Origin: Cylicocyclus nassatus
Lineage: Eukaryota > Nematoda > Chromadorea > Rhabditida > Strongylidae
Length of the DNA: 64,000 nucleotides
Reading direction: 5' to 3'
Assembly: GCA_958299035.1 (NCBI GenBank)
Contig: CATQJL010000223.1
Span: 55,658,302 to 55,722,301, forward strand
Shown: positions 12,076-25,800 of the stretch, piece after piece
How the letters are laid out: every line of letters starts with the position of its first letter
How positions within the stretch are numbered: the stretch's first letter is position 1
Position numbers and translations under genes: made by a program
The notes under the pieces: model-generated
Seen by the model: only the letters and a program-made list of their open reading frames with translations
Databases searched by the model: none
Told to the model about the DNA's origin: nothing

Positions 12076-12330
12076 TATGATTGGTTTGTTCAATATTTCG
12101 AAACGAATGTTCTAGATAGAAGTTGCGATCAAAGACGATAACGGCGACGAAGGCGACAATGGGAACAGTTTACAATGTGTAGAGAAGATCTCGAAACTTC
12201 GGAGCGTAAACATAAACAGGAGAAAGAACGGAAATCTAGACAAACATTCAACAAGCAAACTCACAAAAAATTTGCGTGATTTGCTGGAAAGTGAATAAAC
12301 TACCGAATTATATTCTAAAGAGTAAGGCAG

Positions 12331-12628
12331 CAGTGGCGATTCCAAGATTTCCTTTCCGGGGGGGGGGGGACAGAGAGAGAGAAGAGGGAGAAAAACTTTT
12401 TTGAATGAATGTGCTTAGCGACAGCCACTCGCTCCGAAATGAACTTTAGGATGCTTCCTACAGTTTTAGCGCGCCCAAAACCCCGAAACTATGAAGAAAC
12501 CGAAAAAATTTTTACAAGATAAATTACAAATTTGAAATTTTAAAAAATCTTGAAAATTATTTCAGTCATTTAACAAGCACGATTGCACAATTTTATAACC
12601 CATGTAAGTAACTTTCAAAAATTTCGCG
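12331..12628. mobile_element. decayed copy of the CAGTGGCG hAT-type MITE
   Basis: It starts CAGTGGCGATTCC and is followed by a run of G residues. It then shares the internal order of the element at 5026 (AGCCACTCGCTCCGAAA, an AT-rich block, and CATGTAAGTAACTTTC). The right terminus is not recognisable, so it is truncated or diverged. Confidence 0.55.
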
Positions 12629-14751
12629 GTGGATAGAGAGTGTGGACAGCAAGCAGGTGCACCATTACAAAAAGATGGATCATTACTAAATGGAAGATTT
12701 TTTCAAACAAAGATTTTTTTGCTGAAATGCATTTTTTTCTAAAAATTCTTTGAAACAAAAAGGAAGTGATAGAGCGAAAGAAATGATGCAAACGCACGTC
12801 TCCATTAGGTAGCGATGTGTATGGGGCGTAAAACCGCCCTAGAAAAACTCGTTGTCGGACTTGTTTCTTGCAACGGAGGATCAATATCATAGGGAAGACA
12901 ATTGCTCACTTTGAAAAAATTTTGCAGGATTTTTTGAAGTTAGAAAAGAAAAGAATCCCGAAGCTGCAAGTTAGCGCAGATTTTTGGGAATTTTTAGATA
13001 TCTGACAGGAAAAAATGGACCGGAAAGAGTTACGTAGGTAGATCAAATTTGGATCGAAAAATACAACACTCAAAAGAAGCTGTATTTATGAACTGGAGTA
13101 AGAAAAAAAGTATTACACATCCGCTCAGATTTTCTTAGAAATAAGGATTTTCTATAGACAGGATGAGTTTTACGATTTTTTCTGGAAAAAATTTTTCGAA
13201 AGCATTCTAGGCCCTCTGTCCTCCTTACCATGGGGGTCGCAAGAGGGCCTGAAAACTAAAACAATCTCCGAATATGGGGAAGAATGAACCGGAGAATGAT
13301 GAAAAAATCATTTTATAGGACTTTGTATAGGACGCTAAATCATGTGCCAAACTCAAAAAAAATGCCCATTCTATCTACCTGCCCCCCCTCCTCCTCCTGC
13401 CTTTGTTATCTTTTGCGATGGAATGTCTGACTAGCAGTTTGCAGTGAACACACCGTGAAGCTCAATTCATGCAGTCTAATGCTTTTACACAAATCTCCTG
13501 CGAGTAAAGGGCAAACCAAGTACACCACCAAAAAAACGCAAGAAAGAAGGAATTCGTCGTGGACGTAGCGAAAAGAAGGCTAAGCGGACATTCAGCGTTT
13601 TTTTTAGCGTGTGTTCAGTAGAAGCTTCAGAAACAAAAATTTGCGAAATCGCAAGTCGGATCAGTGTTGATAAAATAAACAAAACATTTTCGTACACTCA
13701 TGAAACTTTAGAAAAAAAACCTTGATTATTTTCCTGAAATAAGCCAGAAAATCTGATCGACAACTGAGAAGTGTTAATCTTGTGTTCTCAAAATGATTGC
13801 TACAATTCGAAAGGGTATGTTGAGTGCAGATCTTGCACAATGTTCATATTTTTGGGCATGCACCCCGGGAACTTGCAAATGTGCTGTCTAAGAAATGAGG
13901 ACAACTGAGTTAGGAAAATTTTACGAGAAATCTTATGAGTTTAGATCAATACGTACTGTTCCTATCATTTTATAATAGTAACTAAAATAACTAATCCAAG
14001 AATCATTTTTTTATACCGTTTTACAAGAGCAAGTAAAGCATCCACTAATTCAAAATTATTTTGATTTCTTTCTGGAAATGAACGCAAAGTCTATGTAGTG
14101 GCAAAACTTCCAAACAACGAAAAGAATCATAAAATATTAGGCCTACAAGCACGAGACGGCCTATAGACGGAATGATAGAGAACGGGGTAGGAGAGGAAAA
14201 AAGGAACAAAGTGCACTAACTATTTAGTAGAATTATCGAGTAAGAGTAGTTGTTTTGTTGAGCATCACGACCAAGATGGCAACTTCTCTTTATTAACTTC
14301 GGCCAACGTTTCGGCGCAATCGGCAGAGCCTAGAAAGTCAAATGCACAAGGATCTCCTTCCCCAGACGTCAATGAAGAAGCAAGATAATTCAGATTTGCT
14401 GAATTATTTTCCTCTGACGAAGACGATTGCGCAGAAATGTTGGCCAAAGTTAATAAAGAGAAGTTGCAATCTTGGTCATGTTGCTCAACATCATATACGG
14501 TTCATATCTATGTCAATATTAAAGAATAGTCGGAGTTGGAAGTAGTTATTTTAACTGCAGTTGTTTGCTTGGCTAATTAATTGAACGAATGAGGTTTCCT
14601 GATAGCAGTAGTCACCAGACATGGATATGTTTTCTCTTCCCGGAGCAGTGAGCTATCCTGCTTGCATAAAAAAGCACTTGGAGAGTTTACATCCGATATT
14701 TTTTACGCAAAATAATATTTTTGTACTCTTATTGCATTGTAATCGCATCTA

Positions 14752-15676
14752 TTAGGTCGTGAAGAAAGATTCCGGGCACTTGCGAAATTTTTTTTTCAAA
14801 TCGTTGTAACTTCAAGCAGATCGATTTTTTTAGCTACAAACTTCACTGCAAAGACAATTTTGCCTACAACATATACTTGTCTTGCTGGGTTTTCAGCATC
14901 TCACTGCGCCTACCAGCATGCGCAGAAGGGAAACAGGTCGTTGCGAAAAGTGACCTATTTGTGCAGGATGATCTCAGGCACGATGACAGCTGGAGAGCTA
15001 AAATGTTTTAGTTATATAGGTCTGCTGGGGCTGTTAGGGAGACTATTTAAGCCTTTGAGCGACCACAAAAAAGAGTAAAAAAAGTTTGTAAAAATGTGTC
15101 TCCAGAAAGTTTAAAAAATCGACCATTTTTTGCCCCTAAAAATGCACCATTTTTCGAGTAAATGACTTTGAAGTTTTGTCGTTTTGCACAGAGTGGACCA
15201 AGTCATTGATAACTGCGAACATTGTTGGAGTAATGCCTTACACATCTTTTGGACCCATCATCCAGACGCGGCGATCCCTGCAGAAGCGATGCCAGCTGCG
15301 AAAAGAGTTGCGGTCAGAGGCAAGTTCGACAGCCCCCAAACCGCAAAAATCGAGTGCAGCTGGTGCAGCTGCGAAAGTGCTCAGAAGTTAACAGACATCT
15401 CGATCAGATCACCTATGATTTGGACGAAAATCTTTGAAATGCGTAAAAGAATGGCCGTTGAAAGAAAAATTGTGAAAATTTTATGGTTGGGAAGATTTTT
15501 CTTCTTAATGTGCAGACCAAACACCTCTTGGCAGCGGTAGAAATCAGAAGTCGTATTGACAACTTTAGGCTTTCTTCTACTGAAGTGTATAAAAAAATTG
15601 GTATCAAAGTCGGGGCCAAAAAAATGCGTTTAAATGAAATTTTCTAAAGTGCCCGGGAACTTTCTTTACAACTTAA
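14752..15676. mobile_element. mariner-like element with inverted ends
   Basis: The left end reads TTAGGTCGTGAAGAAAG and the right end, read in complement, reads TTAAGTTGTAAAGAAAG. Both are followed by a CCGGGCACTT-like word, and both are flanked by TA (14750-14751 and 15677-15678). The interior has a 118-residue frame at 15184-15540 (plus) with no recognisable transposase motif. It is best read as a decayed or non-autonomous mariner relative. Confidence 0.6.
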
Positions 15677-15678
15677 TA

Positions 15679-17552
15679 GTTATTTGCTTTATGAGCTTGG
15701 CGATTTAAAGTCAACTTGTGATTTCAGATTCCCTTGACTTCATTCCTATAGACTTTGGATGAGCAGATCTGAGCTCAGCAAATTGACAAACAATGAGACT
15801 ATAAACCACCATGGAAAAGTTGAGTTGAAAGGCTTTAAAAAGCTTTATAACACCAAAATTCTACGTACTTCAAGAGATTTGCATTTGTAAAGGTTTCACG
15901 AATAATTGTAATGCTAGGCGGAGAAATTAGTTATGCAGTAACTTCGTTCTGAGTTAAGGACTTGGAACTTCTTTCTCGTTTTCTACATAGAATTGCATTC
16001 AGCATTCCCTCTCAATAACTCAAAAAAAACTGTCACATCCATCTAAACATTGCAAGCGTGAATGACTTAACTAGTTTGCATTACGACCTAATGCTTATCG
16101 CGTTGACCCTGATTTGTTCTGTCGTCTTTGAGACGTTCGCAGCTTGGACTACTTTCTTCGATGTCATAAGAAAGCCTGGCTTAGAATACAGCGGTGCAAA
16201 ATCATCTATATATTATCGCTATAATTTATTCTAAAGCTTGAACAGAGTTAAATTAATAATTATCGCCTACACTACATGCACTTCCTGAAAATGTTCTGTC
16301 ACAATGTGAACATTCATTAAGATTAGCAGTTCCAACATAAATCGATTGCATTCTAGCAAAATATTTCTAAAAATGGAATAAAAATCAGCACTGCACAAAC
16401 ACAAATTTACTAACATTGAAGACGGACAGACAAATATGAGACGGCATAAATGCCCTAGATGGGCGTCATCAGTTGATGCCATCAATTGGGCGTTGCCTTT
16501 GGCACTTTCCCAAATGCCATTGGAAACGTCTTTACCATCTGCCAATTTAATTGTCGCTGGATAACTCATAAACTTTCCATAAGAAGCATTTTTATACAAG
16601 TAACAATTTTGGTAGGAACCTGCATTTTCCAGTACTCTAACTGGTACAGGCCGTGGCGCTGGCTCGGAGAGCAACGCTCTTGTCTTTTGGAAATAGTTCG
16701 TGACTTAAAGATGCGCAGAGAAAACAAGCGGCGAGAGTGCACGAGGAAAGAGGAGTGAAGCGCCGTACACATTTTGCGCACTCGCCGTACCCTGCGCAGA
16801 CCCTATAATAAATTGTGGCCAACTAAAATTTGTTTAAATTACATTTTTGGGGCCCTCCTCTTCTTCATAGATGACACTCGGTTATAGCTATCGTGAGTAC
16901 AGTGTCAACACATGCAATGAAGAATACTATGCAATTAACTGTCCGTTCATCCTATCGAAGTGAAAATTGTAAAATTATAATTTGGGCTCTCCGAATCACA
17001 ATGGCTATTTTGCAATAACCCTGTTTTACTACTGCTTACCAACATTTCTGAATTAACCCATAGCTCCGCAACACATGGAAGACGAACTGGTGAATCAAAG
17101 ATCAAAGCGATTTGTGAATTGAAACGTCGGATTTTCGACACGATAAAGAGGGATTAGACCGTTGCAAGTAGGAAGGACGAAGGGTCAGGGCCATCTCCAC
17201 AACATTTTCCACGTAGAAACAAGCTGTTCTAGAGGGCAGATGTTGAGTTAGTTCAGTTATATAATTCAAAATTGTAGCGAAAATTTTCGCTGCTCTAAAA
17301 ATTGCTACGAATGCAGATATTAAAGTATGACCCCTAACGAATTGCGGAGAGAGGAAGGGGGAGCCCAAAAATGGACTGCGAAATTTTTGGAAGTTTATGA
17401 TAATGCAGACATATATGTAGACATTTGCACGCAACTTGTTTTTCCCTTGTGAGTAATCAACAGATTTTTGAAATATCTCGAAAATTCAAACTGGAAAATT
17501 TTCTTGAGGGCACAACCCCTAAAAATTGCGGAATTTACAACCCATAAAAAAG
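15679..17552. other. intergenic stretch, at most one weak exon candidate
   Basis: The only stretch with protein-like composition is on the minus strand, about 16450-16674. It has an Ala/Pro-rich start followed by a peptide containing LADGKDVSNGIWESAKGN. I do not recognise a family and found no partner exons, so I call no gene. The rest shows nothing I can name. Confidence 0.3.
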
Positions 17553-17560
17553 CTGGAAAG

Positions 17561-18127
17561 TATAGTTGTAACGAACAAAAATTTTCGCCGAATGAACGAA
17601 TATCGAATAATCAATTTTTAAAATTTTTTCGAACGAATGAATATCGAATAATTGATTTTCGAAAATTCTTCGAATGAACGAATATTATTCGACTTTCAAT
17701 TTTCAATTTATTCGAATTTGAATATTCGAATATTGGCACATTTCAAAATTCGAATGAACGAATACTTGAATAACCGAACTTGATCGAATATTCGACTAAT
17801 TTCGAATAAATATTCGAATATTATTCGAATATTTGAATGCAATATTCGAATATTCGAATATTCGAATAACTATCTTTTAAAACTACTCGAATGAATGAAT
17901 ATTCGAATCACCTTTATTTAAAACTCGTCGAATGAACGAATATTCGAATAAGTCATTTTTCGAAGTCGTCGAATGAACGAATTATTCGAATATAGGCCTG
18001 TCTCATTTATTCGACTATTCGAATAATCGAATAAATGGACTTTCTCAAATATTCGACTATTCGAATATTCGAATAGTCGAATATTTCGAATAAATTATTC
18101 GAACACGAATATTCGGTGCTAACTATA
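17561..18127. mobile_element. hAT-type element packed with TTCGAATA repeats
   Basis: It is flanked on both sides by the identical 8-mer CTGGAAAG (17553-17560 and 18128-18135), the size of a hAT target duplication. The termini are TATAGTTGTAACG on the left and CTAACTATA on the right. The interior consists almost entirely of self-complementary ATTCGAAT and GAATATTC words in many registers, interspersed with CGAATGAACGAATA. No coding sequence is present. A related block lies at about 42240-42672. Confidence 0.75.
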
Positions 18128-18135
18128 CTGGAAAG

Positions 18136-19868
18136 TATCCCAAATAATCCTTCCAAAGGCGTGACTAAACGCCCATTTATTTTTGAAAAATTTTTGGCCC
18201 TCTTCCTGGAACGAAATTTCTTCGCACTGGAACACACTTTTTCTTTTCATCAGCAGCGAAAAGTTATGATTTTTTTTCTGGCAGATTTCTATAACAATCT
18301 AACATTTGTTTAGAATCAAACTCCTCAAGCAAGCCAAAGTATAAACTAGAACTTTCCATTTCCTAAATTAAAGCCACCTCAGCTGCAAAAGACTTTCAAT
18401 TTCCTTATACTTTCAGTACAGGAGAAAAAAGAAAAAATGCTTGCATTTCTTCAGGGTTTCAGAGCCAAATTTGACTTCTTTCTTGCATCTATCATCACAG
18501 ATGTCTCACGGAGTTTTGGTGTATTTGCACCTTCACCGCCAACTTACCGTGGCACCTAGAAACCCTGGTATTTTGTAAGTTCCTCCTTCGACTCGTTTTA
18601 TTACTCGACCTTTGCGCGACTAATTCATGTCCTTGGCTACCGTCACAATTATGTTGCATTTCAACTTGAAGAGAATATTATAAGAGTAACTAGCCATTGT
18701 CTGTGTGATTTGTGAAAAAAAGTTGGCGGACAGCGACCTAAGTTTCGGGCTACGGCAGTCTTTGGCCAGCCCTGACCCAAAACTAAAATAACAGTTTTTC
18801 TACAACGTGTAATGACTTCAAATGTTTGAGTATATCAAACATCAACATTACAACATTATTCAAAGCAACAAAGTGTTCGAAACAGCTTCGATTATGCGAT
18901 TAGTAATGAAAACAACAGCAGTGGGTAAATTTTCGGGTTCGCGGGTACTGTAACCGGGTTGTCGCATTTATTTCTCAGTACCCAACCCAGTTATAAATGC
19001 TTCGTAGCAAATAAATTACGGTAATCGACAGGCAAGGTTCGCAACTGTAGCAGTTATAAGCAGAAAACTTCGTAAGTCTGGGGGATCAATAAATTAGAAG
19101 AAGAAAGAGCTGGTCAGAAGATTTTGAATTGTCGTAAGAACCGGGAAAATAAGTAGTTTGGAAAGCTGAAATTGGCAAGGCATTTGGAAAAACAAGTAGT
19201 CACCACCCGATAATACCGCACTATAAACAAAAAAAAAACAGAAACAACGTCGGACACTCAGGAACTCGGGCTAGGACCAATGACGCGACCTCGACATTAG
19301 AAGGCGACCTTCTGATGCGGATGTCATGGCACAGGTGTTCTTTTACGAACAACAACGATTTTCTCATTTTCTCTGCTCTCAGCAGTGAAGAGCGGTGGTG
19401 CTCTCGGACCCTAGGTCATCTCTGCACACCTTCACAACACCCAATTATACAGTGTCCAGAGTCGCGTGCCGGCACCGTGCCAGCGCCGTTCCAGTGCAGT
19501 GCCAGAGTCCACGTGGACGCTTTCATTTGTTAAAGTTTTGCAATGGATAGCACAGCTTTGAAACGGCGTTAAAACGGCGCTGGAGCTGAGTTGGAACAGC
19601 CCTGGAACGGCGCTGGCACGGAAAATTCAGGAGGCAAGCACATTGACACATAGGAGGAGCTTACCGTGATGTTTTCCCATTGGCAGTGTTACAATTAACG
19701 TTATTTGAGTGATATAGGTTTCCTCTCACCCAAACAATGGGCACCACCACTCTGTACCCTGTCGAGGGACTTCCTTACCCAATCAAAAATTCAAGTAAAG
19801 GCACCTGTACCCAAAGGTCACGGCAATGGGCCTAAACGCATGGTCCTAGAGTGTATCAGGGATGGCGA
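18136..19868. other. intergenic stretch downstream of copy B
   Basis: No gene was found. It contains a GC-rich short repeat (19457-19622) and the 3' flank of hydroxylase copy B. Confidence 0.4.
19457..19622. repeat. GC-rich repeat with reiterated GCTGGCAC / CGTTCCAG words
   Basis: It starts CAGAGTCGCGTGCC and contains GTGCCAGCGCCGTTCCAG. It ends with the complementary words GGAACGGCGCTGGCAC, so the two ends are inverted. The segment at 22195-22368 is a related copy in the opposite orientation. It looks like a small non-autonomous element, but I could not assign a superfamily. Confidence 0.5.
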
Positions 19869-22800
19869 TTAAATAGTGTGAAATACGTCCTTGGATAGTA
19901 TTGGACTGAGATTCGGATGATTTCTTGGCGTTGGACCGAAGCCAAGATCGCCGATGAATCTGGAATTTGGTCATAAGTGTGGATGTACAAAGAATGATGT
20001 CTACCTTTCTCCATCGGACATCTTCAAACCGCAGGGACGTCGGAACTCGTTTCCTCGTTCATGAATCCATTTGTTTGTTACCTGAACAAATATGTTTATT
20101 TTACAAAACCTTTACATGACCCATGCAAAATGAATAAACAGAGTTGACAGAATTTGATAGGAAATACTCGAAATCCTTCCAGGTTTAAATTAAGCAGCAT
20201 GCTTCTTACATACTACATAATTGTTTGGCAGAAATAGAGAGAATTACTATCATAAAAAGGTGTTCCAATCTGGCTAAACTTTTTAAGAATTAGATTTTTG
20301 AGTATTTTGGAATCCTGCTATGGCAGATTGAGACATAATATGCTCGTAAGCAGTTCCGGAAACTTATTAAGTATGGCGGAATCAGTGCAAAAAAACCGTG
20401 GAGGGTTTTGAAATTTTGTCAGCTGGCTTAGAAAATACTTTTGAGTTTGACAGAGATAGTTAGCCTTCTGAGTGCTTGAAATATCGAAGATTCTCCATAT
20501 TTGGTGATTAGTCCAAGACTTGAATTTACAGTTTTTCTGACTTTGGCAGAATTAGTATAATAGACAGGATTTTGAGCATTTTTGACAGCCTTTCAATTCT
20601 GACATGTTAGTCTTAAAGATAGATATTTGCTCACTTCGGAAAATCTTTTGGGTTCGGCAGAATTGGACAAAAAAGTAAGTTTAAATTTAAGTGCTTCGTG
20701 ATTGAGATGACAAAAAGAGGAGATGATTTTTATTTGACCACTGGAAGTCACAAAAATTTCGATTCTTATTTTCGGACCACAGAAATGTATCATAAGGAAA
20801 ACATCGAAACAAACAAACATCGTAGACTATTGATCCCATTTGTACCCATGGAGGAAAATTTCGTCTGACTGACAGAAAAATAGATAGCATAACTACGCAT
20901 CATCAATTTCATATTCAAGTCGAAGTGTAGATATTATTTACTTCTGAGCTAATCACTTCAAATTACTTGAAGTGATCAAAACAGCCGACTACTGGAGGAA
21001 TCATGATTGCATCTTACGAGTCATCTGAAGCCTCTTCAAAAAACCGGTCTGATAGCTTTGACCATATAAAGCAATGCTTTTAGCACACATCGTAAAAGAG
21101 CGAGTTTTGCGCCCAGTAAAAAGCTTTCGACCACGTCGAGGGGGGGGGGGGGTCAAGAATTTGTCAAGATTTCGTCTTTCTTGAAATCATTTGACAGTAC
21201 GAGCCACAGTCAATATTAGGGAGAACAACCAGGCATCAAAATCGGAAAAATGCTTACCCATTTTTGTCCCAATAAAACTGGGCACGCAGCATGACGTGTC
21301 AGAACATTTCCATCACCGTACTTATGTAGGTTATACCAGAAAAGTGCATCGTTCTGAAAAGAAAATCGTTTTGAAGGACGCGAAGGACAAATTTCTCAAT
21401 AGCACATTACCTTTGTTGGCATTACAGATGACATTACTTCGGTAAATACCGTTCCACCTCCATAGGTGGGTTCAGTCATCTATAATTAGCCGAATTAAGC
21501 ATTAAGCAAGTACCGGTCGGTAAATTGCGCAAAAATGCGTAAACTTACGTAAAACAACACAGTGGCCACCCTGTTGCCAGTTCCGAGCGCTTTGAATGAT
21601 TCGGTTTCTTCTCTTCGCGCATGATCGAAGTGTGGATCGTAGTGACCACCAACTCCGTAATTTTGGACCTGAAAAACTGGATTTCTCAGAAAAATTGCAA
21701 CGTTTTTCTATATTTTCTGCACCTGCAACTCTTCAGCCGTGTCCATTTCCAAATTTGTCATCATGTCAATACGTTTGTTAATTCGTTCCACTACTTCGTG
21801 CTCCCATGGCTTCAACCACGCGCTATAACAAGAACAAGTTCTTGCGAAGTCACTCACATAAAGCATGAGTGGGGGCGGGGGGGGGGGGGGGGAGCAGAGG
21901 CGAAAATACTTGGAAAACACGAGCAACTTGAAGCTCCCCACACTTAAACCCTATCTTGACAAGGCCTGTATCAGTCAATCAAGTACCTTTACTTTCCTAC
22001 AAAAATGGTGAAAGCGGAGCTTTTGTTTTAGGCGTAAAAAACTGAAATCGCCGGATTCTGCGCGATGCTTAGGCACAAACACCTACCTTTTACTAATTCG
22101 ATAAGTTGCATGGACGAGTTCTCCAGTTATCGAATCGTGAACAGTAGCTCGATTTAGCTAAAAATTAATATATGTAGTTAAATCAGTGTATGGTCGCCCC
22201 TGGTGCCAGAGGTATGCCAGCGTCGTTCCAGAGTGGTGCCAGTGCTGCGCCGGAACCCGTGGATACGCACTGCACTAATTGATCGTCGTTCCTGTTCCAA
22301 CACTGCAGTGTAACGAAACGCACGGCGCTGGAACGGAGCTGGCACAGCGCTGGCACAAGCGACTCTGAACGCAGTAGGAAGGTAAGGAGATAGGCATCTA
22401 ACCTTGGGTAAGGAGAGCTGCTCAATGATCGCAATCTCATCATCGCTCATCACCTGCTTGAACAGCACAGCTAATGGATTAAACCTCTTGATCTCCACCT
22501 AAAGAGACGATCCAACTCGAATTGCAGCTATATCTTTAATCCATAGAGAAATTTGCCTTAATAGGAGCATAAACCAGGTATGGTCTGTCTCTCTTCAAGT
22601 AGCAGTAAAGCTTTGCAATGTCCTTTTCACTCTGTAAAAAAATACTACTGAGAATTTGGATTTCACAACGACAGATACTGATGACTGTTACATTAGTCCC
22701 AACGTAATCCTACAGTAACCACACTTATTGATTTCTTACCACTGGCACTTCAGCTCTGCACAGTGCTTCGCACATTGCTCTTTCCTTATTACCCAATGCG

Positions 22801-25800
22801 CTATCTGGACGTTCGTTCTTTACGCGACCCAGCGATCTGCAAGGATACGGTATTTCAGTAGTTATACAATTTTACATCGCAAAAATACCTTCTCATGTCA
22901 GCTTTCTTTACTCCTTCTTCTCTTAGCAAACCCTCATACCATTTGATGTTGCCTTTAGCACGTGGATGATTGGGATCTAAATCGAAACTCAATGTGTGCG
23001 CTACAGTAATCATACAGTAACCTCACGGTCAAGACAATAATTAGAGTTGAGGAGTTTATTGTTCATAAATTCTAAGAAAAAGCGGAAAAATACTAATTTA
23101 ATGAGTTCTCCAGCTACGACACTCAAGACAAAGCGAAAATATGCTTGCTACCGTAATCACATCGTAATACTACCGTAATCATATTGGTCGGAGCTATATT
23201 CCATAAATTACTGAGTGGGGAAACTTTGTGTTTGACTGGATAAAGGCTTTGTAGCCAAAAAATTCTCACAAGGGAACGATCCCAAATTAAGGTGGCGAAT
23301 TGGAATGGACCGCATACCATCAGAAGCATCTTGATAAGCTGATTCCAAATCTACCTTCCTTATCTGCGACAACCTTATTTGCAAAAAGTTATGAGCGGTT
23401 GAAAATGTGAAGTTATTGGGGATTTAATGCATAATTTACTTCAAAATCCAACTTGAAAGTGCACGACTAGCATGATATTGATTTTACTGATTTCAAAGAA
23501 TGCTCACATTCAAAAGAAACACAAATAAGTGTTTTTGAACAGCTAAAAAGCAACTAAAGCTCTCTAGTAAAAGCTGTGAGCAATGAAAAATCCAAATTTG
23601 GCAAATATACAGCGCGATTTCTCGAAAATTAGTTGTTCAAAAACACTTATTTGTGTTTCTTTTGAATGTGAGCATTCCGTGAAATCAGTACACTCAATAT
23701 CATGCTAGTCATGCACTTTCAAGCTGGATTTTGAAACACATCATGCATTAAAACCCCAGTAAGTTCACATTTTCAACCGCTCATAATGTTTTGCAGATAA
23801 CGTTGTCGCAGATAAGGAAGGTAGATTTGGAATCAGCTCATCAAGACGCATCTAATGGTATGCGGTTCATTCCAATTCGCCACCTTAAGTTGGGATCGTT
23901 CCCTCGTCAGATGACGCATAGACATGATCGCTACAGTAATCACACCGTAATCCTATAGTTCACCGAAGTTGGACTATTCCAGAAATTTAGTAACGGTGAA
24001 ACACTTACTTATTTGATAAAGCTCCTCGACCATTTGAAGTGCATGTTTAAGATTTCCTTGTTTGTACAGAGAGTAGGACATGAACTCCATGATCTGAATT
24101 TTGAAATGGATAGCGGTATTTTACAAAATTTTGATTTTGACAAAAAAGTTTTGGAAAAGAATTTGAACACGGACCTGTTCCAAATCGGCGGTTTTCACAG
24201 TTTCGTGATACAAACGTCTTCTAGCCTCTTCCATCCACATAATGACATGATAGTGATCTTCATCATTATAAGCAGCTCGAGCAATGTCGAAACAGTCGCC
24301 AGCTAAGAATCAAGAACTTTTTTGGGATTTTTCTTAGGACATATGTATAATAATTTATAATACCGTTAAGCGTATAGTTTCCTTGAACCTCAAGAATTCG
24401 ACCATTGGCCAGATCTCTGGTATCTAGTCGATAAGTGTCTTGTAGACGAAGAAGGCCAATGGCAGCTCCGATCAAATCTTCCTGAAGGATTACTGTAGAG
24501 CTTTGATCAATGTATGCACAACATAGTGATTGAAGAACGCAAGATTTCGAAGGTTTTATTCATGAGGGAAAAACTCAAGTAATTTTTTCGCGATTATTGC
24601 TGATTTTTTAAATTTTGATACCACCTCTCAAGCATATACCCGCTAAAAGAACAGATTATAAAAATCATAAAGAAGCTGAAGAAATTCAGGCTGATGGTTG
24701 CCCATTTTCTTAACGTTTTTGAGCTCTTAGATAATTTCATAAACAGTGGCATTATAAAGGCGCCTTCAATATGCATATTCTTCTAAAATACGATTATTTC
24801 TCAATAATAGAGTTTGTCTCCAAGACATGAAGAAAACAAAAATATTCTCTGTTTCGCGACAAAATTTCTTCAAATTGTTCAATACTCAAAAATTTTCCAG
24901 CAAAGACTAGAAGCACCTTCTTAAAGATTATGTATATCATCTGCAGTATTCTTACAAAAGTGTAAGAACAGTAGAATGACGACCAACGCTTAAGAGATTT
25001 TTACATCTTTGTTTTAACCCTATAGCTTCGTGCGTACCAACGTTTTCTTTTCAGGAAAATTCACATAACTAGAATTTGAAATATTTATATTCTGAACATA
25101 GTTTACCCAAAAAAAATGAGCCACCTCTGTGACCCACCGCCATTCACCCTCTTCGGAGCTAGCTAGCAAATTTTCTCATTATGTAATTTACTTTTGAAAT
25201 AATCCCCTGTTTACTAATGCTTATGCCATACCCCTCCACAAGATCGTCAATAGTCCCACTGCTGCTCCGTTTTCCATCTATCTTGTACATCGCAAATGAT
25301 AAAACACATTTCTTGTGTTCGACACTGACCCATGTATTGCAATCGACCTTTTCACGGCCACTGCTCCATTTTAAGTGGAAATGTATGAGATTTCTTTTTG
25401 CCTGAGTGTCCTATGGTCGCGTTCTCTTATTGTTTCGTACGTGCGTCCGCTGAGTAATGGAACAGAGTTAGCCGAGATGAAAGGCAACATCCATGCGCTG
25501 TTACTACGGGTACGAAAAAATAAGCACAGCAGACGCTATTACCTCAAAAATTTGCTTCCTTGCACGTTTTGAGTAAGAAGAGGATGTCAATTTCAAGTGA
25601 TTTGCTTAGCAGTAATGCTACTGTTTCAACTCGAAGTGGGCGAAACTGGGACACATATCCGCTTTGCAACGGTTCGCATGCGTTTCGCGGCAGGACCGTG
25701 TCTGCGTCTCCTCTACCTCTCTTCGTGGCAAAGTGCCAACGCATGAGCGAAGTGTCTAGATGGCTGGCAAGCAACACAATGCTTTGGCTGTCCCTGTTGG

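Larger units (their letters stand above)
12066..14749. other. intergenic stretch upstream of copy A
   Basis: No gene could be supported. It holds a probable hAT-type remnant at 12331-12628 and a run of short frames without splice signals. The promoter of copy A is expected in or near this stretch, but no TATA element can be assigned with confidence. Confidence 0.4.
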
